In this document: one piece after another, positions 35,585 through 43,637 of the stretch
Layout: the number at the start of each line of letters is the position of its first letter
How positions within the stretch are numbered: the first letter of the stretch is position 1
Origin: Acetobacter musti
GTDB taxonomy: Bacteria > Pseudomonadota > Alphaproteobacteria > Acetobacterales > Acetobacteraceae
Assembly (NCBI RefSeq): GCF_011516835.1
Contig: NZ_WOTB01000012.1
Location: forward strand, 62,001 to 126,000
Length of the DNA: 64,000 nucleotides
Reading direction: 5' to 3'
Translations under genes and position numbers: made by a program
Notes under the pieces: model-generated
Databases searched by the model: none
What the model was told of the DNA's origin: nothing
Seen by the model: only the letters and a program-made list of their open reading frames with translations

Positions 35585-35958
35585 CAGACGCGAAAGACAA
35601 CGAAGGATCGGCGGACATCACCGGAGCGGACATCACCGGAACAGGTCCGGAAGACGGACCCGCTCAGTCCAGCACGACCGAAGACGGCCCGTCCGGCCCC
35701 GGCTGGCTGGAACCGGAAGTCGACGCCGCCTTCGCCTCGCTGGGCCTCTCCGCCGCAGCGGTGAAGCCATACCGCGATTCCTATCTCGACTGCCTCGCCG
35801 GCGTCCCGCGCAGCCAGGACCTCGATGTCGGGCACGACGCCTGCCGCATCGGGCTTCTGCGGGCCATGAAAGCCGGCGTCACCCTGAAAGACGAGGCATG
35901 GCAGGCTTTCGGCCAGAAACTGGAAGCCATCGAGTCCGAACTGACGTCCGATTTGTAA
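35581..35958 (+). CDS. Small acidic protein coupled to argF
   Basis: 125 residues; start ATG overlaps the argF stop by four bases (ATGA). First ~45 residues are a disordered Asp/Glu/Ser/Thr/Gly segment with a repeated DITGADITGTG phrase. The remainder is predicted alpha-helical: WLEPEVDAAFASLGLSAAAVKPYRDSYLDCLAG ... DACRIGLLRAMKAGVTLKDEAWQAFGQKLEAIESEL. No known domain recognised. Tight coupling to argF and position before hslO suggest a conserved block, but the role in arginine synthesis or chaperone function is unknown. Confidence 0.8.
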   Translation: MTDAKDNEGSADITGADITGTGPEDGPAQSSTTEDGPSGPGWLEPEVDAAFASLGLSAAAVKPYRDSYLDCLAGVPRSQDLDVGHDACRIGLLRAMKAGVTLKDEAWQAFGQKLEAIESELTSDL

Positions 35959-36041
35959 ACCGGAGCCGCCATACACATATATTCCGGGACTGCCGGACCG
36001 ATGTCCCGTGCGCTTCCCGGCGCGCCAGACCCGGAAAGCAC

Positions 36042-36199
36042 TTCACGGTAAGTCTTTGATAGGAACTGACAGAAGTTTTTGGGTGCCGCCTTTTTTTCAA
36101 AAAGGCGGCGTCTTCTGAAGCTTTTTGAAAAAAGCTTCACCAAAAACTTCTTTGTAATTTACACGAGGTTTCACAGGCGGCCTTTTGAAACCGCCTCTG
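36042..36199 (+). repeat. E repeat
   Basis: Left-arm remnant CTTTGATAGGAACTGACAG, core AAGTTTTTGGGTGCCGCC ... CACCAAAAACTTC in common orientation, right arm TTTGTAATTTACACGAGG and end GGCCTTTTGAAACCGCCTCTG. Lies between the acidic orf and hslO. Confidence 0.88.
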
Positions 36200-36309
36200 A
36201 GGGAACTGGCGCAGCAGTAACCGGCCCGGCATAACGGGTGCAGAATAATTCAGGTGGCCCGGCCGCGCCCGTCGCAATGACGGCGGCGCGAACGGGCGGG
36301 AGTATGACC

Positions 36310-37299
36310 ATGGAGACCCCGGCTTTTCTCGATCGCAGTCGCCCCGACGTTCCCGATGTGGTGGTCCCCGGCGGCGTCACGCCTTTCCACCTCGCCGGCC
36401 GCCCGGTGCGCGGCCGCCTCGTGCGGCTGGGACGCCTGGCCGACGCGCTGCTGACCCGCCACGATACGGCCCCCGCCGTCTCCGCGCTCGGCGGAAAGGC
36501 CCTGGCCCTGGTGGCCGCCCTGTCCACCGCGCTCAAGTTTCAGGGCTCCTTCTCCCTGCAGATCAAAGGCGACGGCCCGCTCAGCCTGCTCCTCGCCGAC
36601 TGCACCGATACCGGCAATCTGCGCTTCTGCGCCCGCGAGGACAAGGAAGCGCTGGACACCCTTCTCGCCGATAATCCGGCGCCCACCGACCGGGAGCTGA
36701 CCGGCTCCGGCTATCTCGCGCTGACCGTGGACCAGGGCCCGGAAACGGACCGGCATCAGGGGATCGTCGAAATCTCCGGCGACGATCTCGCCGCCATGGC
36801 CACGCATTACTTCGAAACCAGCGAACAGCACGCCTGCTGGCTCACCCTCGCCGCGCGCCGGACGCCCGAAGGATGGCGCGCCGGGGCTCTGATCCTGGAG
36901 CGGATCGCCTCCGCCGGCGGAACCCCAGCCGGCACGAACGGCCACAGCCCGGATAATCATGATGTCAGCGTGGCGCTGGACGACCTCGCCGAAGACGCCT
37001 GGGATACGGCGGTGGTGCTGGCGCGGACCCTGACCGACGACGAACTGCTGGACGACGCGCTGCCGCCGGAGACCCTGCTGCACCGTCTGTTCCATGAAGA
37101 GGATCTGAGAGTCGGAGCGTCACGGGCTCTGGCTTACGGCTGCCGCTGCTCAAGAGCGAAGCTCGCGGATGTCCTGGAGCGTTTTCCGGAAGACGACCTC
37201 GACCACATGGCCGAGGACGGGCAGATCACGATGAAATGCGAATTCTGCAATGTCGACTTCCGCTTCGCCCGCAGCGAGGTCGGCAGGCACCCGGCCTGA
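36310..37299 (+). CDS. hslO: Hsp33-family redox-regulated chaperone
   Basis: 329 residues. Holds unfolding proteins under oxidative stress; activity is switched by a C-terminal zinc centre. The four Cys ligands are present: C278-x-C280 (YGCRCSRAKL) and C310-x-x-C313 (MKCEFCNVDFRF). The N-terminal domain (ALVAALSTALKFQGSFSLQIKGDGPLSLLLADCTDTGNLR; YFETSEQHACWLTLAA) is typical. ATG 36310 is chosen because GGGAG lies 7 bases upstream; the GTG at 36238 is unlikely. Comes after argD-argF and a small orf on the same strand but behind an E repeat, so probably a separate transcript. Confidence 0.93.
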   Translation: METPAFLDRSRPDVPDVVVPGGVTPFHLAGRPVRGRLVRLGRLADALLTRHDTAPAVSALGGKALALVAALSTALKFQGSFSLQIKGDGPLSLLLADCTDTGNLRFCAREDKEALDTLLADNPAPTDRELTGSGYLALTVDQGPETDRHQGIVEISGDDLAAMATHYFETSEQHACWLTLAARRTPEGWRAGALILERIASAGGTPAGTNGHSPDNHDVSVALDDLAEDAWDTAVVLARTLTDDELLDDALPPETLLHRLFHEEDLRVGASRALAYGCRCSRAKLADVLERFPEDDLDHMAEDGQITMKCEFCNVDFRFARSEVGRHPA

Positions 37300-37327
37300 C
37301 GACGCTGTGCCGGATCGGAGGTATATC

Positions 37328-37590
37328 AGAGGCTGTTTCAAAAGCCTTCCTGTGAAATCGCCTTTAAATCATAAAGAAATTTTTGGTGAAGCTTTTTTAA
37401 AAGCTTCAGAATACGCCGCCTTTTGGGAAAAGGCGGCACCCAAAAACTTTTATTGTTTTTTATCAAAGGTTTTTCGTGGTGCGCTTTTTTTGAGACTGAC
37501 TGAGATGAGCGGATAAATGGGACAAAGAACATAATATTATTCGTATGTTATGAAAGGCTTTATCCTGGTGAGGCTTTTGAAACAGTCTCT
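37328..37590 (-). repeat. E repeat, full length
   Basis: 263 bases: AGAGGCTGTTTCAAAAGCC at one end, AGGCTTTTGAAACAGTCTCT at the other. Whole element reversed; read from left arm to right arm the core is in the common orientation. The left-arm palindrome is ACATAATATTATTCGTATGTTATG. Confidence 0.93.
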
Positions 37591-37729
37591 CAGAGCAGGA
37601 CAGGCCGGCGTGAGGTATGCCGCAACCGGCGCATACCGGAGCAAAGTCCGCCGGCGCGCGATATCCCCGAATGTGGTATGCCCGGATGCAGTATGACCGT
37701 CCGTCGGACCCCCGCCAGCCGCATCCCGG

Positions 37730-38932
37730 ATGCGCTCCGGGCGTGACGGACAGGATGAGCCGGGAGGTGGAGCGATCAGTTCGGTAATGTCAGGAGCGCC
37801 GGCATCGGCACACAGGCCGCCACGCGATGACGCGGACACGTTCGTCATCCGCATCGGAAACCACGCGTTCCCCCTTCGCATTCGCGGTCAGCCGATCCGC
37901 AGTCTCTATCCCGGCTGGCGCATCCACGCGCTGCATGTGACTCTTCTGCCCATGGCCGTCGCGCAGCTGCGTAACGACGCCGGCGCGGAAGCATACTGGA
38001 TCTTCGACAGCGCCCTCGATTATCGGGCCAGCCTGTTCGACGATCTGGACGAGGAAGAACAGAGCGCCATGGTCGATGCCGTCGCGCCGTTTTTTAGTTC
38101 GCTCGTCCGGTCTTCGCTGGAAGCGGTAAAGCAGAGCCCGAGTGAAAACGCGGAGCTGATCCGCAATCTCGGCGCCCCCCTGCGTGACGCCCTTCTCGCC
38201 GCCTGGCTCGGGCGCTTTCCGCCCACCCGCTGCGTCACGCCACGGGCTCTGCCGGAGACGACCCTGTCCTTTCCCGACGATGTGATGCCCCTCGCGCCGA
38301 AAGCGCTGACGCCTCTCCTGTCCGCGGCCGCCGGACTCACGGAACAGCCCCTGCCGGTCATTCTCTCGCCCTGGGGCCATGCCGTCCTGCGCGGCCATCA
38401 TGTCCTGAAAGACACCGACCTCAGCCTGACCCGTTTCGCCGACCCCCAGGCGAATATCGTCCTGTATCTCGGCACAGCCCGCCTGTCCCCGGAGAGTGAC
38501 GAAACGACGCCGGTACTCTGCTGCCCGCAGCTCGACCTGATCGTGACAGATCTGCCATCCGACCGGGCCGGGCAGATCCCGCAACGGCTCCTGTCCCGCT
38601 TCATGGCCGACCCGACGCATGTGTCCGCCGCCCCGGCTGCGCTCCTGATGCAGTTCGGTGCCGGAGGAAATTTCACGCTCGGATCGGCCTCCTCCCTGCC
38701 GGTCCGGCCCCCGTCGCTGCCCGGCAACTGGCCGGCCGCCCCGGCTGCCGCACCGGGCCACCCCAGGCCGGACACATCCGGGGGACAGCAGGACGCCGCC
38801 CGCTTCCCGGACGCACAGGTGACCGATGCCTTCCGGACAAATCCGGCCAGCCCGCCACCAGACGACAGTCCCGAAGAAAAACAGGAACCCGCCCCGCCCG
38901 GGATCAAAGAACACCCCACGATAACCACCTGA
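37730..38932 (+). CDS. Uncharacterised protein with Pro-rich C-terminus
   Basis: Up to 400 residues; M20 at 37787 (MSGAPASAHRPP) is an alternative start behind a distant GGAGG. Residues ~35-310 look globular: TFVIRIGNHAFPLRIRGQPIRSLYPGWRIHALHV, then a helical acidic stretch (FDDLDEEEQSAMVDAVAPFFSSLVRSSLEAV) and a second beta-rich part. From ~315 it is Pro/Ala/Gly/Asp-rich and probably disordered. No signal peptide or membrane helix. I do not recognise a family. The last nine codons (IKEHPTITT) and the stop derive from the left arm of the following E repeat. Confidence 0.75.
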   Translation: MRSGRDGQDEPGGGAISSVMSGAPASAHRPPRDDADTFVIRIGNHAFPLRIRGQPIRSLYPGWRIHALHVTLLPMAVAQLRNDAGAEAYWIFDSALDYRASLFDDLDEEEQSAMVDAVAPFFSSLVRSSLEAVKQSPSENAELIRNLGAPLRDALLAAWLGRFPPTRCVTPRALPETTLSFPDDVMPLAPKALTPLLSAAAGLTEQPLPVILSPWGHAVLRGHHVLKDTDLSLTRFADPQANIVLYLGTARLSPESDETTPVLCCPQLDLIVTDLPSDRAGQIPQRLLSRFMADPTHVSAAPAALLMQFGAGGNFTLGSASSLPVRPPSLPGNWPAAPAAAPGHPRPDTSGGQQDAARFPDAQVTDAFRTNPASPPPDDSPEEKQEPAPPGIKEHPTITT

Positions 38933-39065
38933 TAAAAACAGAAGTTTTTGGTGAAGCTTTTTTCAAAAAGCTTCAGAAGACGCCGCCTTTTTGAAAAAAG
39001 GCGGCACCCAAAAACTTTTTATAATTACATTGCGGTTTCACGGGCAGGCTTTTGAAACAGTGTCT
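38908..39065 (+). repeat. E repeat with inverted core
   Basis: Left arm AACACCCCACGATAACC, CTGATAAAAACAG; then AAGTTTTTGGTGAAGC first and GGCGGCACCCAAAAACTT last, the inverse of the common core; then right arm TTTATAATTACATTGCGG and GGCTTTTGAAACAGTGTCTG. Its start overlaps the end of the preceding gene. Confidence 0.92.
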
Positions 39066-39245
39066 GAAGGGCCGGGAAGCCCCTCCGTTCACGGCATGAC
39101 TGTCCACGCGGCCGCCCGTGCGGCATGATGACCGCCGCATACGGGTCGGCTGGAATCGCATCATGACAGGACAGCCCGCGCTGTGGCATCAGACATCACG
39201 CCGCCCGCGGAAAAGAGGCCGCCGGCAGAGAGGGAGAAACGTGAG

Positions 39246-40262
39246 ATGAGGCGTGTTCGCAACCGGTTTTCGACAGTCGCGAGCCTGTCGCGCGTGGCGC
39301 TGCTGATGCTCGGGACAGCGGGCGCGCTCGCGGCCTGCTCGTCGGACGACACGGTCACATCCTTCCCGCCCTATCAGTATTCCTATCTCTCGAAACTGCA
39401 GCTCAATGTGGCGACAGTCCAGGTGCTCGATCACGCCGCGCCCGGCACCATCCCGGGCGACGAGTCCGGCCAGGCGCCAATCCCGCCGGATCAGGCCTTG
39501 GTACAGGTGGCGCAGGATCGTCTCGTCGCCGCCGGCCAGAGCGGCGCGGCGGTCTTCACCGTCGACCGGGCATCGATTCTGCATCAGCCCGATGGCACAC
39601 TCTCCGGACAGATGGACGCCCATCTCGACATCAGTTCCTCCACCGGGCAGCAACTCGGCGTGGCGGAAGCGCATGTCACGCGTGAATTCAAACCCGATCT
39701 GAGCAAAGGCGACGCGGACAGCCGGGCCAATCTCTACGAAATGACCCGGCAGATGATGCAGGACATGAATGTGGAGCTCGAATTCCAGATCCGGAAAAAC
39801 CTGAAAGACTGGCTGGTCGACGCCGGCGGAATGCCGGCGGCAGGCGCCATAGAAACACAGTCCCTGGGCGGCCCGGGCTCTTCCCCGTCCTCATCTCCCG
39901 CCGACACACAGACCGGCACCGGCAGCAGCGTCAGCACGGGCAGCACTGCCGGCACCGACCCCGGCAGCGCCGCACCGGCGCAGGTCGACACCACCCGCGC
40001 TCCCGCGTCAGCCGTACCCGCCTCCGCAACGGACGACACCGGTCAGGCGGGCACCGCATCCACTCCGGCCCCGACTTCCGCCACGACTCCCACGGAGCCG
40101 GACGCCATTTTCCCCAGCGGCGCTCCTTCGGACGATTCTGCCGGAACAACGCCACAAAAACGCAGCCCGGCCGCAGGCTATCTGCACCTGCCTTCCTCCA
40201 CGCCAGCCACGACTGCGACACCCTCCACCACGACACCCTCAGCCTCCACGACAGGCTACTGA
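39246..40262 (+). CDS. Lipoprotein with low-complexity C-terminus
   Basis: About 338 residues. A lipoprotein signal peptide ends in LAAC (RVALLMLGTAGALAAC), so the protein should be lipid-anchored. The folded part (~35-200) reads YLSKLQLNVATVQVLDHAAP ... QVAQDRLVAAGQSGAAVFTVDRASI ... ARLYEMTRQMMQDMNVELEFQIRKNLKDWL-like, recalling small outer-membrane-linked lipoproteins. The last ~140 residues are Ser/Thr/Pro/Ala repeats. ATG 39246 is chosen; GTG at 39183 precedes the signal. A strong intrinsic terminator follows at 40269. Function not known. Confidence 0.8.
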   Translation: MRRVRNRFSTVASLSRVALLMLGTAGALAACSSDDTVTSFPPYQYSYLSKLQLNVATVQVLDHAAPGTIPGDESGQAPIPPDQALVQVAQDRLVAAGQSGAAVFTVDRASILHQPDGTLSGQMDAHLDISSSTGQQLGVAEAHVTREFKPDLSKGDADSRANLYEMTRQMMQDMNVELEFQIRKNLKDWLVDAGGMPAAGAIETQSLGGPGSSPSSSPADTQTGTGSSVSTGSTAGTDPGSAAPAQVDTTRAPASAVPASATDDTGQAGTASTPAPTSATTPTEPDAIFPSGAPSDDSAGTTPQKRSPAAGYLHLPSSTPATTATPSTTTPSASTTGY

Positions 40263-40268
40263 CGAATC

Positions 40269-40311
40269 AGGGGTGTTCAGCCTTCTGAACACCCCTCTGA
40301 AAATATTTTTT
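40269..40311 (+). terminator. Intrinsic terminator after the lipoprotein gene
   Basis: Perfect 12-base-pair stem AGGGGTGTTCAG / CTGAACACCCCT with loop CCTT, six bases past the stop codon, followed by CTGAAAATATTTTTTG. The T run is a few bases from the stem. Confidence 0.8.
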
Positions 40312-40334
40312 GCAAAATGAGCGGAGCAGGTTTT

Positions 40335-40387
40335 CCGGGCTCTGCCCCGAACCCTGCAAAGGGACACAGTCCCTTTGATCCCGGTTT
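40335..40387. repeat. Twin-hairpin repeat, single unit (B)
   Basis: CCGGGCTCTGCCCCGAACCC, then GCAAAGGGACACAGTCCCTTTG and ATCCCGG. Immediately before an E repeat. Confidence 0.85.
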
Positions 40388-40390
40388 GCC

Positions 40391-40654
40391 GGAGGCTGTT
40401 TCAAAAGCCGGCAATGCACAAAAACTACCATAACAAACTGATGATGTTATGGTCTTTAAGACCCGACACCTGTGCGCTTCATGCAGGATCAGAAAACCCT
40501 TCACGACAGATCCCTGATAAAAAACAGAAGTTTTTGGTGAAGCTTTTTTCAAAAAGCTTCAGAGAACGCCGCCTTTTTGAAAAAAAGGCGGCACCCAAAA
40601 ACTTCTATATAATTTACAGCAGATTTCACAGGAAAGCTTCTGAAACAGTCTCTT
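40391..40654 (+). repeat. E repeat, full length, inverted core
   Basis: 264 bases with both ends: GGAGGCTGTTTCAAAAGCC ... GCTTCTGAAACAGTCTCT. Left arm has CCATAACAAACTGATGATGTTATGG; right arm CTATATAATTTACAGCAG. Between them the core runs GGTGAAGC first, GCCGCC last: opposite to the copies at 24360 and 41920, which have the same arms. Confidence 0.95.
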
Positions 40655-41114
40655 AAAATAAATGAGGTGGTAAGGAAGTCATGTGCAGCATGTCCGCGCG
40701 TCGAGCCTCCTCCCAAGTGTGGCGCAGAGTCCGGCTCCTGTTTGCAAAACCCATAAATGTCCTCAGAATAATGGTTTCTCCGATCCGCCCGTCCGCCCGG
40801 CACCCGGTCGCGCCCGCAACCGGATACGGAAAGATAAAACAGTCACCCCGAGGACCGGAATTCGTGATGCCCCTGGAGCGCTCCATTTCGCGATTATTTC
40901 CACGATGTCATCCCCGCCGACAAAATAAGATTATCCATGATATAAATTGTATGATATAAACGTAATCAGCAGCAGAAATCTCAGAACACACTGATCCGAA
41001 TATTTGTTTCTGCCGCCTGGCTTCCATACGTCCCAATATTTTCCGTGCGAATCATCGATCGCGCAGTCCGGTCGTATGCCGTCTGCCGATCCGCATTCCA
41101 GAAGGAATCGCCTC
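40655..41114. other. Intergenic stretch before a small basic protein
   Basis: About 460 bases. AT-richer between 40920 and 41000, where the promoter of the next gene may lie. Frames at 40681-40959 show no family resemblance and are not called. Confidence 0.4.
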
Positions 41115-41249
41115 ATGGCCAAAGGTCAGAAACGCGGCAACCGCGAAATCAAAAAACCGAAAGCCGCTAAAAAGCCCAGCGTCGAGGCGCAAAACGCCCT
41201 GTTGCAGCTTCAGGGCCGGATGCCGCTTTCAAAAGCCGGGAAGAAATAA
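41115..41249 (+). CDS. Small basic protein (MAKGQ-type)
   Basis: 44 residues, MAKGQKRGNREIKKPKAAKKP..., very rich in Lys and Arg, with a short helical tail ending in LSKAGKK. GAAGGA precedes the ATG by 8 bases. The opening MAKGQ.RGNRE.KKPK is a pattern I recognise from small uncharacterised proteins annotated across Proteobacteria. Basic charge suggests nucleic-acid or ribosome binding, but this is inference. Confidence 0.75.
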   Translation: MAKGQKRGNREIKKPKAAKKPSVEAQNALLQLQGRMPLSKAGKK

Positions 41250-41416
41250 CCCGGTATTGCATGACCTCCGCGCCGGAACGTCACTGCAACCACTCATGAG
41301 CAGTCACTCAGAGGAGCAGATCAGGGGTCAGGTTCCGACCCCGTATACCGGAACGACCCGACGTAAAGCGGCTGTTTTTCAGCAGCACAGGCGTCGGCGG
41401 AACAGGATAACAGTTC

Positions 41417-41776
41417 ATGACATCGACGCTACCGACCTCAGAACAGACGGAGACAGGGCCAATCCCTTTCGAAATCACCGCCGGCACCCGCCGCATCAGC
41501 TGCGGCGTCTCGGCTGAGGCGCTGGACGCCGCCGCCGGTCTCAGATCCCCCTCAACCGAAGCGGCGCGACGACAGTCGTTCAACCGCTTCCGGGTTCTGA
41601 TTCATGCCGCGGCAAAACTGAAGCTCGACCGGTGTGGAAAAATTCCCGACGGCATGATCATCCTGGGCAGCGACGATCTGCGCCACGTACCGGCGGAAAA
41701 GGGAATGCCAATCTTCGGCGGCATCCCACGAAAGCCGGCTGTGTCCCTGAGCGAACCATCGCCGGTGACAGCATAG
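41417..41776 (+). CDS. DUF1488-like protein
   Basis: 119 residues. The core PIPFEITAGTRRISCGVSAEALDAAAG followed by ARRQSFNRFRVLIHAAAKLKLDR and DGMIILGSDDLR fits DUF1488: a beta hairpin with a C.VS.EAL motif, then a helix (F..n...I...A..Kl) and a final strand with D. AGGAT lies 9 bases before the ATG. Cytoplasmic; function of the family is unknown. The C-terminal 25 residues extend beyond the usual domain. Confidence 0.72.
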   Translation: MTSTLPTSEQTETGPIPFEITAGTRRISCGVSAEALDAAAGLRSPSTEAARRQSFNRFRVLIHAAAKLKLDRCGKIPDGMIILGSDDLRHVPAEKGMPIFGGIPRKPAVSLSEPSPVTA

Positions 41777-41856
41777 CTTCGTATCAGGATACAAAATAAT
41801 CGGAATAATCGAAGATTTTTTCAGAGGGATTCATATATTTTGTAAACGGCAGACGG

Positions 41857-41910
41857 AACAGGGCGCTGCCCTGCACCCGGAGGGAGGCGCGGACCCCTTC
41901 ACCCCTTTTG
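41857..41910. repeat. Twin-hairpin repeat, single unit (D)
   Basis: ACAGGGCGCTGCCCTGC, then GGAGGGAGGCGCGGACCCCTTC and ACCCCTTTTG. The left half of the second stem is imperfect here. Confidence 0.8.
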
Positions 41911-41919
41911 ACTGGCGTC

Positions 41920-42164
41920 AGAGACTGTTTAAAAAGTCTTCAATGCACAAAATTCTCATAACAAACAGATGATGTTATGTTTTTTGAGTTCCGGCCATCT
42001 GCTTACCTCAGCCAGGTTCAGAGAGCACTTTGTGATAAAAAACAAAAGTTTTTGGGTGCCGCCTTTTTTCAAAAAGGCGGCGTTCTCTGAAGCTTTTTGA
42101 AAAAAGCTTCACCAAAAATTTCTTTATGATTCAGAGAAGATCTCACAGGAACCCTCTGAAAACG
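41920..42164 (+). repeat. E repeat, nearly full length
   Basis: Left end AGAGACTGTTTAAAAAGTC, then CATAACAAACAGATGATGTTATG, left-arm tail TGTGATAAAAAACA, core GGGTGCCGCC ... CACCAAAAATTTC in common orientation, right arm TTTATGATTC; the right end is diverged (AACCCTCTGAAAACGG). Confidence 0.9.
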
Positions 42165-42293
42165 GATAAGCTCCGAACTCTCATGCCCCGGCTCTCAAGC
42201 CCGAAAAGGCATCCGGCCCCCTTTGCAAACTATGCTGTTAAACAAATCAGCATTCAGAGTCGTCTGCGGCCTTCAAAACCAGCTCAGCCCGTT

Positions 42294-42701
42294 TCAGGAA
42301 GCTCGTCGCCCCGGACCAGAAACCCGCGCAAACTGAGCTCCTCCGCCGTCTCCGCCCGCTTTCCGCACAGGAGCCTTCCGCGTCACGGCAACCACCGTTT
42401 CCTCCCCCGCCGCGCCCCGCAGCAGATCAAGCAGAATCCGTGTCCTGCGCCGCTCCATGTCGTTCGAAAAATCGTAGTTCATGGAACGGGAATCCCGCTT
42501 CGCCGCAATAATCCCCGCCCGCCGCAGCGCTCCAAGCTGCTGGCTCAGCGTCGGCTGCCCGATCCCCGTCCGCGCCTCGATATCGCTGACCGCCAGAGTC
42601 CCTTCCTGCAGCAGGTCCAGAATCATCAGCCGCTGCGGCTGCGCCAGAAGCCGCAAACGCTCCGTCAGCAGCTTCGCATCCTCCGCCGTCAGCCGCGTCA
42701 T
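42294..42701 (-). CDS. ArsR-family regulator coupled to peroxiredoxin
   Basis: About 135 residues from ATG 42701, which overlaps the peroxiredoxin stop (ATGA). A winged helix covers TERLRLLAQPQRLMILDLLQEGTLAVSDIEARTGIGQPTLSQQLGALRRAGIIAAKRDSRSMNY. The best-known metal- and persulfide-sensing ArsR proteins use cysteines; none is present after the chosen start, so the signal is sensed another way. Ends in a basic disordered tail (RKAPVRKAGGDGGG). Because it is second in the operon, it probably regulates the pair itself. Target unknown. Confidence 0.88.
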   Translation of the reverse strand: MTRLTAEDAKLLTERLRLLAQPQRLMILDLLQEGTLAVSDIEARTGIGQPTLSQQLGALRRAGIIAAKRDSRSMNYDFSNDMERRRTRILLDLLRGAAGEETVVAVTRKAPVRKAGGDGGGAQFARVSGPGRRAS

Positions 42702-43357
42702 GCCGGCGTACACCGCGCATATTGCAGAAACCATGCCTGCCCCGTCGCCGCGACCGCATCCTCCGTCAGCTCGCCCGGCACAACCACATCGTCTCCCGGA
42801 TGCCAGCCCTCAGGCGTCAGAACCTCCGCCCGGTCCACCTGCTGCAACGCCTGAAGCAGCCGGAGCAGTTCCTCAACCGACCGCCCGACCGAAGCCGGAT
42901 ACCAGGTGATCGCCCGGATCACGCCCGCCGGATCGATCACATACACGCCCCGCACCGTCGCGCTGCTCTCCGCCGCCCCGTCCAGCATCCCGTAAGCCCG
43001 CGCAATAGCCATCGACGGGTCTTCCACCACCGGAAACGGCACCCGCACTCCGAAACTGACCCGAATGGCCTCCAGCCACGCCAGATGAGATGGCAGACTG
43101 TCCACCGACAGTCCCAACAGCCGGCAGCCCAGCGCCGTAAAACGGTCCGCCGCCTTTGAAAACGCAATGAATTCGCTCGTGCACACCGGCGTAAAATCCG
43201 CAGGATGCGAAAACAGCAGCACCCATTGCCCGCGCAGATCACTCAGCGTCAGCGAACCCTGCGTCGTCCTCGCCGAAAAATCAGGCGCAGGATCGCCAAT
43301 ACGCGGCGGAACAGGCTCCGCGGAGACCGGAAGAGAATCAGAGAAAGCGCCGGTCAT
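42698..43357 (-). CDS. Peroxiredoxin (1-Cys/Prx6 type)
   Basis: 219 residues, reduces peroxides with a reactive cysteine. The peroxidatic site is P-A-D-F-T-P-V-C59-T-S-E, and RGVYVIDPAGVIRAITWYPASVGRSVEELLRLLQALQQVD followed by TPEGWHPGDDVVVP is typical of the Prx6 group with its long C-terminal domain. A further Cys lies four residues from the C-terminus (RCTPA). Start ATG 43357 has AAAGGG at proper spacing; the GTG at 43363 is less likely. Translationally coupled to the ArsR gene downstream. Confidence 0.93.
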   Translation of the reverse strand: MTGAFSDSLPVSAEPVPPRIGDPAPDFSARTTQGSLTLSDLRGQWVLLFSHPADFTPVCTSEFIAFSKAADRFTALGCRLLGLSVDSLPSHLAWLEAIRVSFGVRVPFPVVEDPSMAIARAYGMLDGAAESSATVRGVYVIDPAGVIRAITWYPASVGRSVEELLRLLQALQQVDRAEVLTPEGWHPGDDVVVPGELTEDAVAATGQAWFLQYARCTPA

Positions 43358-43489
43358 GATCACCCTTTGCCACAGAACAGTCCCGAAAATCAGTCTTTCG
43401 GAATTAACTAAACCGGCAAAGTGTCATCCGGCAAGCGGGAACTCCGGCCCGGAAGGCCCCGCCCGAAGGCCCGGAGAGGGCAGGGATTA

Positions 43490-43604
43490 CGGGGCTCTGC
43501 CCCGAACCCCGTAAAGGAACGCAGTCCCTTTGATCCCGATTTATTCAATTAAAAGGGGTGAAGGGGGTCGCGCCCCCTTCCGGGTGCAGGGCAGAGCCCT
43601 GCCT
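43490..43604. repeat. Twin-hairpin repeat, convergent dimer (B then D)
   Basis: B half: GGGGCTCTGCCCCGAACCCC and TAAAGGAACGCAGTCCCTTTG; linker TTTATTCAATTAAAAG; D half reversed: GAAGGGGGTCGCGCCCCCTTC and GCAGGGCAGAGCCCTGC. Same pairing of subfamilies as at 22.5 and 55.8 kb, in opposite order. Lies 3' of guaA. Confidence 0.9.
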
Positions 43605-43637
43605 TGTCCCCTTAAACGTCTGAGAACAGAGCGGAAC

